Shown in pieces: positions 1 through 12,126 of a stretch of 64,000 bases of DNA (its first letter is position 1; every line of letters starts with the position of its first letter). Both the position numbers and the translations under genes were made by a program. Under the pieces are notes generated by a model. That model saw only the letters and a program-made list of their open reading frames with translations. It was not told where the DNA came from and made no database searches. This DNA comes from Trachythela sp. YZ-2020 (Eukaryota > Cnidaria > Anthozoa > Malacalcyonacea > Clavulariidae). The stretch spans positions 1,741,001-1,805,000 of the forward strand of contig JADLSH010000076.1 in the NCBI GenBank assembly GCA_016169945.1, written 5' to 3'.

Positions 1-2
1 TC

Positions 3-320
3 TACAACGTTGACATATCTAACTTCGTAAAGCCTAAAGTATTGGTGAAATCAACCAGAAACAGTTGCTCTCTTGATTTTGTGGTTCCAAAATGTAAAAC
101 CTCTCTTTTTCAAAAAAGTAACTTCGTTCAAAATGTAAAACTCTGGAATAGTCTACCTACTTCAAGCCGTTGCCTCTCATCAGTTATTTCTTTCAGATCT
201 GCAGTCTACTACCACTACAAATCTGCACTGGACTCTACTTTTGACTGTGACAATATCTCTACCTGGAAATCTGTTTGCTATAAATGTCTACCCACTCGTA
301 ATCTGGGCTCTTCAAATTAA
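3..320 (+). pseudogene. LINE reverse transcriptase, C-terminal end
   Basis: An open frame runs from base 3 to a stop at 318-320. Its end has the pattern typical of the extreme C-terminus of CR1/L2/jockey-like non-LTR retrotransposon proteins: a basic stretch, then SLFQKSNFVQNVKLWNSLP followed by a Phe-Arg-rich tail. The rest of the protein lies off the left edge of the window. An AT-rich 3' UTR-like stretch follows to about 450. Only the tail is visible, so the clade is not assignable; the LINE identity rests on the VKLWNSLP motif and its position just before the stop. Confidence 0.6.
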
Positions 321-580
321 AAACAATGCTGTTAACTGTTTCTATTTTGCTCATAAGTATATTGTAATATTATTGTATTGTTAATTAACTGTGTTTTATT
401 GTTGTGCATTGTATTATATTTTGTTATCTCTGTTAGCTTATATCATTATTAATAGAGTATTTGGCAGTTTACCTTGCTAGGTATGTACCTGTCGTAAACT
501 TGCCTCGTTGTGCATGTAATAATTTATTTTTTGTTTACTTATTGTACAATGGATGCTTAATAAATAATTACATAAATATA

Positions 581-1692
581 TCCCTATATTATACAATACT
601 GTACGAAACAAAAGGTAAAAAGCAATTTTGCCATTTTTGGATAACGAACTACTTTCAATTAAACATTTTGTTGTAGTTACTATTTAATCAAATTATTCAG
701 ACAGTTGAATGGGAGAAATGACGCAGTATCTTGTCACTATATGTCGCCTTGTGGTGTTGAAAAAAGGCAATATTGGCAATCTTTAAATAACCTATACTGC
801 TATACCCTTTCATTTAATCTAATTTTTCAATGTCTAGAAATTTCTCTAAGTTACTTTCATTGACTTGCAGTTTGGTATACAAAATATTGAAGTTGGTTAT
901 CCAAAATTGCTCTTTCGTTTCGTACAGTATTATATAGGGCTAAATACGGTGCTGTGAGAAAATGACCATATTGTCATAGTAACAGTTAGATGACATAAAT
1001 TTTTCTGAAATTTCTATATATTGCTTCACTTGGCTAAGTAGTTTTGTGCACAAAATTTCAGGTGAAAATATTGAATGTTTGTTGGTTATCCAAAATTGCT
1101 CTTTCGTTTCGTACAGTGTTATATAGGGCTATATATGGTGCTGTGAGAAAATGACCATATTGTCATAGTAACAGTTAGATGACATAAATTTTTCTGAAAT
1201 TTCTATATATTGCTTCACTTGGCTAAGTAGTTTTGTGCACAAAATTTCAGGTGAAAATATTGAATGTTTGTTGGTTATCCAAAATTGCTCTTTCGTTTCG
1301 TACAGTGTTATATAGGGCTATATATGGTGCTGTGAGAAAATGACCATATTGTCATAGTAACAGTTAGATGACATAAATATTTCTGAAATTTCTATATATT
1401 GCTTCACTTGGCTAAGTAGTTTTGTGCACAAAATTTCAAGTGAAAATATTGAATGTAAGTTGGTTATCCAAAATTGCTCTTTCGTTTCGTACAGTATTAT
1501 ATAGGGCTATATATGGTGCTTTGAGAAAATGACCATATTGTCATAGTAACAGTTAGATGACATAAATATTTCTGAAATTTCTATATATTGCTTCACTTGG
1601 CTAAGTAGTTTTGTGCACAAAATTTCAGGTGAAAGTATTGAATGTAAGTTGGTTATCCAAAATTGCTCTTTCATTTTCGTACAGTATTCGTA
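581..1692. repeat. 189-bp tandem array with inverted copy of unit end (MITE-derived satellite)
   Basis: Units begin with GTTGGTTATCCAAAATTGCT at 892, 1081, 1270, 1459 and 1648, an exact 189-bp period giving four full units and a partial fifth ending near 1690. The copies are almost identical. At about 590-645 an inverted, more diverged version of the unit start is present (AATACTGTACGAAACAAAAG ... GATAACGAAC), matching the reverse complement of the unit start. The whole block therefore looks like a non-autonomous DNA element whose right terminal inverted repeat plus interior was amplified in tandem. I see no coding potential; short frames here are shadows. Confidence 0.8.
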
Positions 1693-1857
1693 CACTTACC
1701 GGTTTATCTCCTGATATTTCAACCAATTTGTAACCTCTTCTATTTTGGGCCTACACCAAGTGAGAAATTTTGAAAAAAGATCTCTCCTTTCATGTTTTCG
1801 AAGCTACCTTACTCATAGAGAACAACAAGTTGTTCTTCTTTGCGTTTGTTCTGACTG

Positions 1858-2750
1858 GCGTTTGTTCTGACATGGCATTTGTTCCAGTTACGTCTGGTGT
1901 ACCACAAGGCTCTATACTCGGTCCGTTACTGTTCCTGGTGTATTGCAACAACGCCCAAGATTATATTCAGGCTAAATCAACGCTTGCGCTCTTTGCCTAC
2001 GATTCCAAACGATACAGACCTCTTGTACATCATAACTCTACAACTTCGCTTCAGGACGATCTTAACAACATCCAAAGATGGAGTGTTGATATGAAAATGG
2101 AGTTCAACCCAAACAAATGCAAGGTAATGCACATATCGAGAGGGAAGAAATTGGTGAACGAAACGCAGTATAATCTCGATGGTCAACCGCTCGAGCAAGT
2201 TATGTACCATCGTTAGGCCCAAGTTGGAATATGCCAGTAATGTCTGGTCACCAAACACCATCAAACATCGGTCAATAATTGAAAATGTTCAGCGGCGAGC
2301 GACCAAGTTTATTCTGAACTACCCCAAAGGAAATGTCGTATACAGAGAGGCTGATTAAAACGAATCTCCTTGACCCAGGCTATAAATCATGACACAATTG
2401 CGATGAAAACAATTTCAACTTTCTGATAAAACATAAACAGGGCTACTTTAGGACTTCGTTTTGTATAAGGTCGGCAAATCTGTGGAACAGTCTTCAGAAC
2501 CAGTCTGCATAAATTCTATAATGCTAAATTACCATCATACAGCCCTCCTGGCTGTACTTAACTTTATATTATATAGTTTATAGTTGTTAGTTTAAATATT
2601 TGTACTAATTGATAGGGGCATCTAGGGGTAAGGTGTCAATTGGGACGCAAGTCCTGTTCCTTTCTCCAGTCACGTCCATGTTATATTGTAAGAATGTTAT
2701 TTAGTGTCAGTGTTGCTTGTTTGAACATATGTAAATTGTGACGAATTATT
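1858..2750 (+). pseudogene. LINE reverse transcriptase remnant with 3' UTR
   Basis: The frame 1858-2216 contains the RT motif VTSGVPQGSILGPLLFLVY, then a degraded catalytic box LFAYDSK where LFADDSK-like sequence is expected, and the downstream NPNKCKVMHISR block. After a stop at 2214-2216 the thumb-like segment (LEYASNVWSPNTIKHRS, RRATKFIL) continues in another frame, and the terminal ANLWNSLQNQSA motif lies near 2480-2510. An AT-rich tail ending around 2750 in repeated ATTAAATT is a plausible 3' end. The lost second Asp of the catalytic pair and the frame breaks make it dead. Confidence 0.75.
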
Positions 2751-3328
2751 ATTAAATTAAATTAATATAGCTCTTTCATTGTGTACATGTAAATAGCCTA
2801 TTGTCAGGGCCATGTACTGGAATTGAACCAGCCTGCCGAAAGAAGCGACGGCATTTCATACTTTTTTGTTTTTGGCTGCCTGGCGGCTATAAATTTAAAT
2901 AGATCACCATAATTGAATAAATTTAAAGAAAATATATTACCACGAATTATAGTTTAATACTTGCATTCACGAAATGGCTTCAGGGCATTCCAGTGCATTG
3001 TGTTACACGGATATACAGTATGATCGATAGATACGCATGTTCTTTTCAGAAAGATATTTTATCATGTGATGATGTGTTTATGGGTGGACATCCGTTTGCA
3101 CTCTCTTTTTATCTATTGAAAACAAAAAACATTTTTTCGACATCTTTACATCTTTAATAAAATTTAGCTTTTCGTAAGTATGTATAAACAATGTGTACGT
3201 TTGTCACATATGTACAAAACCACATTTATACATTGTTCAAACATATTTAACCCCTGCAGCGTCCAACGTTTAAGTCCAACATGTAACTGTCACAACTTAT
3301 ATGACGCAATAGAATTATCGTACGAATG
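2751..3328. other. Intergenic, no feature recognised
   Basis: AT-rich sequence between the LINE tail and the terminal exon of the KDZ gene. I found no coding stretch, tandem repeat or inverted repeat of note. Confidence 0.4.
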
Positions 3329-6300
3329 TTACGATGTCGAAGAAACGTTACTCGGAATATCGTCACTGAAATGTTCCATATAGACTAGATCGGGTAATGG
3401 TGATTCATCATCATTATCATCAATATCGTTGTCGTCATGATCGCTCTCTATTTCATCGTCGCTATCCTCCACGTTGCATAGACTGAACCAGATCATGAAA
3501 TAAATCAAGACCTTTCCTTATTTGAACTTTGGCCAACGAAATTCCACTGTTTATAATTGCAAGACGACCATGTAAAGTCTTTAGACTTTCTTTCCGTGAG
3601 CAATAACGGTGGCGATTATCATTAACCTGGTTCTAAAACAGTAATAATAGACAGAAATTTGCCATGTATTTACAGGTATGTTTGCTTCTCGTTATCGTTA
3701 TTCAAAACATATTCTTACTAACCTCTGTTTCATGGGAGTATTTGTCATCTGGTTCATCGACATTGTTTACATATGCTAATAACGATAACAATAGCAATAA
3801 CAATAACAATAACTAAAAAGTTAATACTTATTGTAAAGAAATGTGTTTCTGCCTCGTGTGATTAGATTCAAGATTTATGTGTTCTGATTACCTATCCTTT
3901 CGTTGATCTTATCTTTTCTTTCCCTTAGTAATGGCAATACCCTCTCCAGATAAAATACCATGAAGTTTTTCATCTCTGTCTTTAGCAGTACTTCTTCTTC
4001 TTCCAACCTTTTAACCAACATTAACTTATCAACAAGCTGTGCCTTGAAACGTACTGGGATACCTAGAAATGAAAAATAAGGAAAATGTGCTAGATACATG
4101 CAGACACGTCTATTGCTGTTCTGCAAAGTACATTTTGAATGCACCGCGTCATCATTACGTTAATACGTTTGGTTGAAAATAATGGCAGAGAAGAATTGAA
4201 AGAAGAGAATGTAGTTTCACCTACCATGTGCGGATGCACTATGAATGTCACTTTTATAGAAAGACCAGGCAAAAACTCCTGACATAACGTCTTCCGCACT
4301 GGTCGCTGGTAAACCACAAAGACTTGATATGCTATTTAGTTCAGATGGTAGACACAATTTCAGACTTTTCTTTAGAGCATTTCGCTCTCATTGAAGATCG
4401 TCTTTTACTAGAATCTTAACAGTACATGTACAAGTTGAAATGCACAGCGAGTTATTTTTAATCCTTCTGAACTAATGAGTATCGTGGATACGTAATTTTG
4501 CATAGAATACTGTAACATACAGTACGATTGCTTAATAAACTAAAAATACTGCTTGTACTCCTACCTTGACAAAGTGCATTACCAAAAGTGTTTCTCATAT
4601 AGGAAACTAACTCACTTTGCACTTCCTTTAAACCATTTAATTTCCATGGATGCTGTCAAATTTGTTTAAGTATAATACATGCAGTAATTAATCAACGAAA
4701 AACAAAACTCACCAGCAAGAGAGGATATCTCCTTAGCCCTTCTTGTCAGTGAAAATATATAGCATTTCCAACCTCTTTTGTAGCTTCTTCACGGTGACTT
4801 TGGCCACCTGAGACTTCCCTTTCTCAAGAATCTCCTCCTCCGTTGCACTCTCTTCCCTCATTAGCTCTCTTTTTAGCTTGACCAATCTTGCTCTGTTCTT
4901 TTCAAGTTTTTTGGTCTTGGTTTGCGCCAGACGAAGAAACTGTTTATCACCAACCAATGTCTGAGTCTGATCATCGTTGGAGTTCACGTAAGTTTCCAAA
5001 CTTTCTGCATTCTGAACGGTGTGATGCAAGATGAAATGTTCTTCTACAACATCTTTAGAAGCATGGACTCCAGTCTGCAGTTCTGCGTAAATTGCAAAAA
5101 GTATATTGTACTCCTTGCAATCGAAAGTCAAGTTAGATTATTGATACAGTAATTCTCTGAGAGAGACTGCTTATAATGGAGATCTATTTACAACTTTTAA
5201 TGAAATTATTCTAACCTCTTGCAAATTGCTGGACGTCCTTTTTCCATAAGATAATTGAGTTGTCCAAGTTTTCATCTTCAGGTAAATTGAGTTCAGCTTT
5301 TAATGCAGAAAACGCATCTCTAGCTTCTGTTTTTTTCTTTTCTGTCTTGAAAGAAATATTATATAAATCAATATGAGAATAAACCTACAACTGTACAAGA
5401 TAACCAAGCTACTATGGAAACATTCTTGGTCTACAGTTGGGTATATATTTACATTTAGAGACAAACCACAAATCACTAATTATCCGAAATTACTGTATGT
5501 CTACTTGTGCTGTATGTGGGAGACAGTGACACTGTATAAACGAAATATATTTATTATACGTAAATTAAATATTTTCAGTTTCGTTAATGGCTGGTTCAGT
5601 CGCAGTATACACCATACACTTGTTTTTTTAAGACAATAATAGATGAAGATAAATATTATAGACAATAAAGACGTAAGAACCTTTCTCAATCGAATAACCA
5701 ATGACTTTGGCAAGTTTAGTATTTTCCTCTTGTTCCAACTAAGTAGATGTTCCGTGATGCAATCCTCTCGTCCTTAAAGAAAAATAGTAAAGTAATTTAT
5801 CTAGTACAGCGTACAGTGATAACGCGAGGCTATTAAGGAGGTCACCGATATTACACTCATACTGTATGTATCATGTACGCATTCTTAATGTATACTACTA
5901 TGTTGTACACATTCTATACTAGTTAAACAATAGGTACCAGACGCTGTCATATTCTTGGTAGTTGATCCGAGTCTTGATAGATATGAGTTGATCTGCTCCA
6001 CTTCTTCACCAGCAGTTGTTGAAGCACCCTCTTTCCATCTTCCACTCCAAATCACCTGATTGAGAAAAAAGTGATTCAGGGCTTTTGGTATAGAGATGTA
6101 TTCTACTGCAATATGTTTTGAGGATCGGACATGAATATTGCCGCCGTTTGCTGAATTAACTAAACTCTTAGATTTTGTAATAATAATCCCTGAATAAACC
6201 TAATTGTATACTCCATACAGATCACTCAGCATAAGAGGTTTTGGAATTTCCATCTTGAATTTCAAAGAATGTAAAATTCTGGAAAAACTCTAAGAGTCAT

Positions 6301-9300
6301 ACTCTAAACCTTTTCAATCAATAGTCATATATAATCAATTGTAATCAACTGTAAACATACTTGACATGATCAGCTTCATTGTTGTGATATGCATTGTTAA
6401 ATGACAATGGAGAACATAATGTTTTGTAATTTGTATAATTGGAATTTGCCTGGCAGCAAGATATAAACAAGGCAGGTGTTCTAATGAGCATAATTATACA
6501 TGTACTAATTAACATGCATTCAGTTCTGTTCAGCCGTTTGTAAATTTCTTTCAGAACGTCCAATTTTCATAAAAACTGAATCTTTAATCAATATTTCCTT
6601 GGCCCATTAGCTCAGCGAATTTTTTGCGTTAAAATGTTTGATTTTTTGAGTTATGATGCTCACATGCACACACACATACATACACATATACTGTATACAC
6701 ACATAACATACAAACCAGGTGAAAACATACTGCATACCCTCCTGGAGGAGGTAATAACGTTACGGTACCAGTACTAGATTTTCACTGTATATACCGTACT
6801 TGCTCTATCTTATATGATATCGAGAACTCTTTGGCATGTACTTACTGTATTATAGCCATAAAATGTCAACTCTTTAAGAACAAACCTTGGTACTTTGTTG
6901 AATCTGTACACCTTTTGATTACGATCAACATGACATGAATGCTGATCAACACTACAAGGAGAACACTTTTTCCAATCCTGTTCACGTAGAATGTCCATCT
7001 CATATTGGCTGTAGCACCACTCTGCAAACGCTTTTCTAAATGTAACTGGGTTGATGACATCTGCCTATGAGTAATGATAAAAAATCATATAATTATCAAC
7101 TTTTAGAAAACATATACTGTACATGCCCAATGGCATTGCGGAGCAATAGGCAACACTGTCAATACTTTTAAAATAAAAATATATACACCTATTTAGATAC
7201 AAACATTTGTTCTTAAAAGCCATTCTAAAATTCAAAACAAGTTTGTACAGTAAAATGTATTTTTGACATGTTCCAAAATTTCATGACTGTTAAATCTAAT
7301 TATAAAGAAAGAATTGTCATGAATACTTTCCAAAATGTGACAACTTTGAACACAAAAACCTTACATCCAAGACCATTGCAATTGTTAAATGTATCAAATG
7401 GACAAATGAATAAATAGAACGTACTATTTCACATTTTGAAATAAACATTACCATTAAAAGTGGTTTAACTATAACTTAAATACAGTAACAATATGCATTT
7501 ACCATGTTTGTCTTGCTCCACTCGCTCCCCAAACAATTAAATTAAGAATTAAGTCAGAAGGCATAACAGGCAATACAAGTAACAGACTTTATAAGGACTT
7601 AACTCCCATGTTACTATTCAGACTTAACAGGTGAAAATTATGTTCTCTTTGAACTTGAAATATCTTCCAAAATGAAGATTGTGATGATCCAGGCATGCGC
7701 TTTCTAAAAGCATCCCATAAATTGAAAACCTCTTGGCTAAATAGATAGTTTACATTTTCAGGACTACCAGGCCACCAACCACTCTCAATGATACTGGTAA
7801 CAGAAATTGGAGACCACTGCCAATTACATGATGGACATTGTACTGTAAACCAGGTCAAGTCATATTGTCCTGTGAAAAATAGAGTAACTATATATTGATT
7901 AAAATGGGATTAATGAATAGCAATTTATTATATATCTGATGGAGCAAAGTCTTTACAGTGAAAGCAATAGCAATTACCTAGCTGTATCTATCAATGAACT
8001 TACCCAAGTTGCTGTAAATAATATTCATGGCACGTTTGTATGTGCACACATTATAGATACTACTTATGTTAATAATTGACATGATTTTTGCAGATCGAAC
8101 ATTTACTCAAAAATATTTGGAAAAGCTATTTAATTATAATTTAAATTTATATTTGCAATGATATATACTTCTGAAACTGATAGTCATAATTATGTTGCAG
8201 TATCACTACATACCAATCTTTCTGATAAACTACAAACCTTGGGTTGTGATCATTATCACAGGAGATCTATTTGGACTTTTTATGATAGGAGTGTTGCAAG
8301 CCTGGCATGACAATGGATAGAGAAGAGAAGAGGACATATATTAATATCCTGAAATATATACTAGTTTGTTCTGTTGTAAATCATGAGACATAAAAAATAA
8401 TACATAGATCTGTCTTACCAAGGAGTACTACTGGTACTAAGCTGCCAACAATACTATTATGATATAATTATACAATACATATTGTATGCTCTTATACAAT
8501 ACATATTGTAATGTAAAAGTTATATACCATCAGTGCTTATCAATGGTACAGAGCAGTTGGTCACATGAAACTGATTCGGTTGGGCGGATATACTGGAAAT
8601 GACCATTTAACCACACTTCTCGATCGTGGAAAGGTTTATACTGGTGAATTTCGTCATCACAATCACTACAAATATACCTCGAAACACCACATTGCCTGCA
8701 TCTCAACACAGCCTCATTTTCATTGCATCTACAACATAATATTGGTGAAGTAGGAGGGGCAAATTAACAAATGGTAGCATGAAATATGTGTTCCCTAACA
8801 CTTTCCCAATTTTCCTCTCGGTTTTCCATTCTCCTTTGCCATGCTGAAGCTACAGATCCACAGGATCATGCCTTCCTTGACTTTTGCAAAGCTTTCGATC
8901 GGAACGACCACAACAACGTCATTTCGAAACTTATTAACCTCGGTGTACGAAGAGCCTTGATCCTGTGGATCTGTAGCTTTTTGTCTGGTCGGATGCAGTC
9001 TGTAAAAGTAAACCAATTTACCTCTAACTGGGCTCCTGTTACTGCCGGTGTCCTGCAAGACACCAAGCTTGGCCCCATCCTATTCCTAGTAATGATTAAC
9101 GATCTTGCCAGCCATTCCCCTTTGAGGTCTAGTAATTGGATGTTTGTTGATGACATCACCATCTCCCAAGCCATCCATCGCAAATCCCCCCTGGAATACA
9201 ACAGGATCTCAACTCTATTGATGCTTGGTCGATGAGTAATAACATGAAATTACACCCTAAAAAGTGCAAGGATTTTACCATCTCTTTTCTCCGCAACCCT

Positions 9301-11208
9301 CTACAAGAACTGTCTTCCACATTATCGATCAACTCCCAACCGTTGGAGAAGGTCACTTGTTTTAAACTGCCAGGGGTCACCTTATGAAACGACCTAAAAT
9401 GGAACGCCCATGTTGATTCCATTACGTCCAAAGCTTCAAAGAGACTCCACATTTTGTGAGTGTTGCATAACTCCGGTGTTTCCGCACACGACTTCCTGAC
9501 TAGATACATTTCAATTATCAGATCTGTGCTAGAATACTGTTGTGCAGCCTGGAGTACGTCTATCCCCTCCTACCTTTCTGATAAAATCGAGAGGGTTCAA
9601 CGCCGTGCTCTACGGATTTTATATCCAAACATGTCCTATCCAGCTGCCCTTGATACCTCCTATCTTCCCCGTCTATCCGACCGTCGCGATACCCTTTGTA
9701 AGAACGTGTTGGATAAAATAGCAGTACCATCGTCACACCTTAACCGCCTTTTACCTCCGACTTGGGTTGAGTAGCATGGCAGAGAACTGCGCCACTCTAG
9801 TCATTTTAGCCTATTTAAGTGTAGGACCGAGAGATTTAAAAACAGTTTCTTTCCAGCTATGTGCTCACATACTATGAATAAGTCATGACCGTTGTCAATT
9901 AGGTTTATAATCTAAATTACAATCTTTTTATATAACTCTATTTCCTAGTTTTAAGAAGTATTAGTATTCTTCATAATTTTATGCTTGTAAAAGTACTGTA
10001 CTTCACTATTACTTGTATTAGTGCAAATGTATTTTAAATATACCGTCTATTATTATTATTATAACTATATATTTGCTCTATCAATATGATATCGAGAAAT
10101 GTTTGGCATTTCGTGAACCAAAACATGCTCATAATTTAAAATATATACAGTATGAAACCATTCTTACCATCGTCCTCATTTGATGGTTCCTCAGGAACAA
10201 AAGTATCTTGCAAATCTATAGAAGTGCTTGGCAAGTCCTCATCTAGTAATGATAAGTTAAATATAACTGGCACAGGAGCAACATACACTCTTCTGAAAAG
10301 TGTACACTTTGGCCATATAGAGCAACTTTTCCTTTATTAAGATCTTGGCTTTAAATAATTTTATTGTGTTGTTACATAACATTTTATAACCTTATGGTTT
10401 TAAAAAGCTAGAAAGCTCTAAAACCAAGATCTCAATCACAAAAGAGGCTTCATATAGGAGCTAGGGTGGGTTAATGTAAATATAGGGAGTCCATTGATGG
10501 ATGAAATTAGAATATATTTTCATGTTTTTCCATTAAAAGTAATTATGAAAAATATTTTTCTGCAATGGTGGAAAGTGGTTTTATCGAGAGGCAAAGCTAA
10601 ATGGGCAAAACAACATATATATATACTGTAAAGCAACAAATATAAACCATGCATATGATATACAGTTGGGCAACAACAAAACTGAGAAGCATCAAAATAT
10701 TATTGTCCATTTTTAATATAATATACAAGACCAGTATTCCAGAGGTCAGGCATATTAAATTGTTAAAACTACAAGCAGGTATTATAAAGTAAAACCATAG
10801 ACATAGTAGTATTATTCACAAACAATTAAACAATTTAGTAGACAACTTACCATCGTAATTTACAAGCTCACCTGTATTCTCGTTTGTAGTATAAACTGGA
10901 AAGAAGGAGAGGTTATTTATATAGGGAGAGAAGTTGTATATTTTATGACATGTCAGATTGTCAGTTTACTATATTGTTCTCATGTTTTCCACCTATTTTA
11001 CTGAAATGGCATACCTCTTGGGTTAACAGGCGGAGTCCATGGTCTTTGTTTGTGAAACACGCGCTCACCAGCAGTATTTCTTCGAATTTCAATATCTCTT
11101 CCTAGTGCTACCTCAACCTTCGTTTGTGATAGCATTAACATTGCTTATTGCCGTCAATAACTGTTCTTCGTCCGTTTGTTTGTTCCTTTTGCTGTGCTTA
11201 TAGGACAT
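3329..11208 (-). pseudogene. KDZ-superfamily transposase gene, core-deleted, about 15 exons
   Basis: Exons read on the minus strand, mostly with GT..AG borders: 11208-11015, 10895-10851, ~10292-10168, 8728-~8522, 8301-8238, 7869-~7600, 7060-6886, 6055-5938, 5772-5681, 5345-5216, 5082-4713, 4306-4225, 4062-3892, 3775-3723, 3632-3329. Diagnostic parts are a cysteine cluster (LRCRQCGVSRYICSDC, then HQYKPFHDREVW), a CPSCNWQW box leading into ESGWWPGSPENVNYLF, CYSQYEMDILREQDWKKCSPC ending at VDRNQKVYRFNKVPR (probably catalytic strand 1 with the first Asp), the block VIWSGRWKEG...GEEVEQINSYLSRLGSTTKNM with the C-terminal catalytic Glu region, GREDCITEHLLSWNKRK, and a long charged coiled-coil tail. 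KDZ enzymes are DDE/RNase-H-fold transposases. Between 6886 and 6055, where the central core (second Asp and zinc residues) should lie, nothing codes. Frames break near 11145, 8530, 4750 and 3475. Splice phase matches at most of the other junctions from 8301 down. Confidence 0.8.
8848..10065 (+). mobile_element. 5'-truncated LINE inserted in KDZ gene
   Basis: The plus strand carries an RT fragment opposite to the surrounding KDZ gene: FLDFCKAFDRNDHNN near the fingers, APVTAGVLQDTKLGPILFLV in place of the usual PQGS/LGP motif, and MFVDDITIS as the catalytic box near 9140-9170. After a stop at 9233-9235 the thumb continues in other frames (MSNNMKLHPKKCKDFTIS; then SVLEYCCAAWSTSIPSYL, RRALRILYP at 9500-9640). 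The element ends in a short ATT repeat near 10050-10065. Its 5' boundary at 8848 is marked by a 21-bp inverted repeat with 8958-8978. It separates KDZ exons 10292-10168 and 8728-8522 and may have replaced an exon, since the reading phase across the gap does not fit. Confidence 0.75.
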
Positions 11209-11419
11209 GTTTTCCTCTCGAAAAAGAAAAACACTTTATAACTGGCCCAGTTTAACTAGCTAACTTGTTTAGACCAACACGGATTTCTCGAATATAGCCA
11301 AATTTTGGCGCTCCTTCGCTCCTTTTGAGTTTTGACACAGAGAATAGATTATTGTTTTGATGACCAAGCCTGCTTATTTCACAATTAGTCTATATAGTCA
11401 ATTTGAGGAAGAGACTGGG

Positions 11420-11870
11420 TTGTGCTGTGTGTGCTGTCCTTATTACCTTGTTACCATTACTCTATTGTTGTATGTGCTGTCCTTATTACCTTATTACCAT
11501 TACTCTACTGCTGTGTGTGCTGTTCTTATTACCTTATTACCTTAACCTTATTACTATTACTATTACTCTATTGCTGTGCATGCTGTCCCTTATTGCCTTA
11601 TTACCTTATTACCATTACTCTATTGCTGTGTGTGCTGTTCTTATTACCTTATTACCCTATTGCTGTGTGTGCTGTTCTTATTACCTTATTACCATTAATC
11701 TATTGCTGTATGTGCTGTCCTTATTACCTTATTACCATTACTCTGTTGCTGTGTGCGCTGTTCTTATTACCTTATTACCATTACTCTATTGCTGTGTGTG
11801 CTGTCGATCCTTATTACATTATCAATATTACTCTATTGCTGTGTGTGCTGTCCTTAATGCCATTATGCTG
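11420..11870. repeat. 43-bp minisatellite
   Basis: About ten imperfect copies of a roughly 43-bp unit of the form CTCTATTGCTGTGTGTGCTG TTCTTATTACCTTATTACCATTA, with some copies expanded or shortened in the TTATTACC part. All long frames in this stretch (rich in Cys, Leu, Tyr) are artefacts of the repeat. A short related piece (CCTTATTACCCTATTACCGG) recurs at about 12070-12090. Confidence 0.85.
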
Positions 11871-12126
11871 TGTGTCTATGGCTATGCGATATACTCCCCT
11901 TTGGGAAATACAACATAGCAATTTTGCTCAAAATAGTTACAGTTAAGGCAGAATAGCATTTACCAAACTATAAAATAGCGATCATGCACAAAGAGATGAA
12001 GGTAGAGACATAGCCTAGTTGAACACGAAAATCATAGGGCTACAGCAAAGTCACACAATTTTATGCAAAACCTTATTACCCTATTACCGGTAATAAGGAA
12101 AAAAACCTGAGACATCTTGCCTAATT

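Noticed and set aside
892..1690. CRISPR-like array
   Set aside because: Units are contiguous 189-bp copies with no variable spacers, in a eukaryotic context.
11403..11946. Overlapping 170-residue Cys/Leu/Tyr-rich frames
   Set aside because: Generated by the 43-bp minisatellite; frames exist in more than one register and have no start context or homology.
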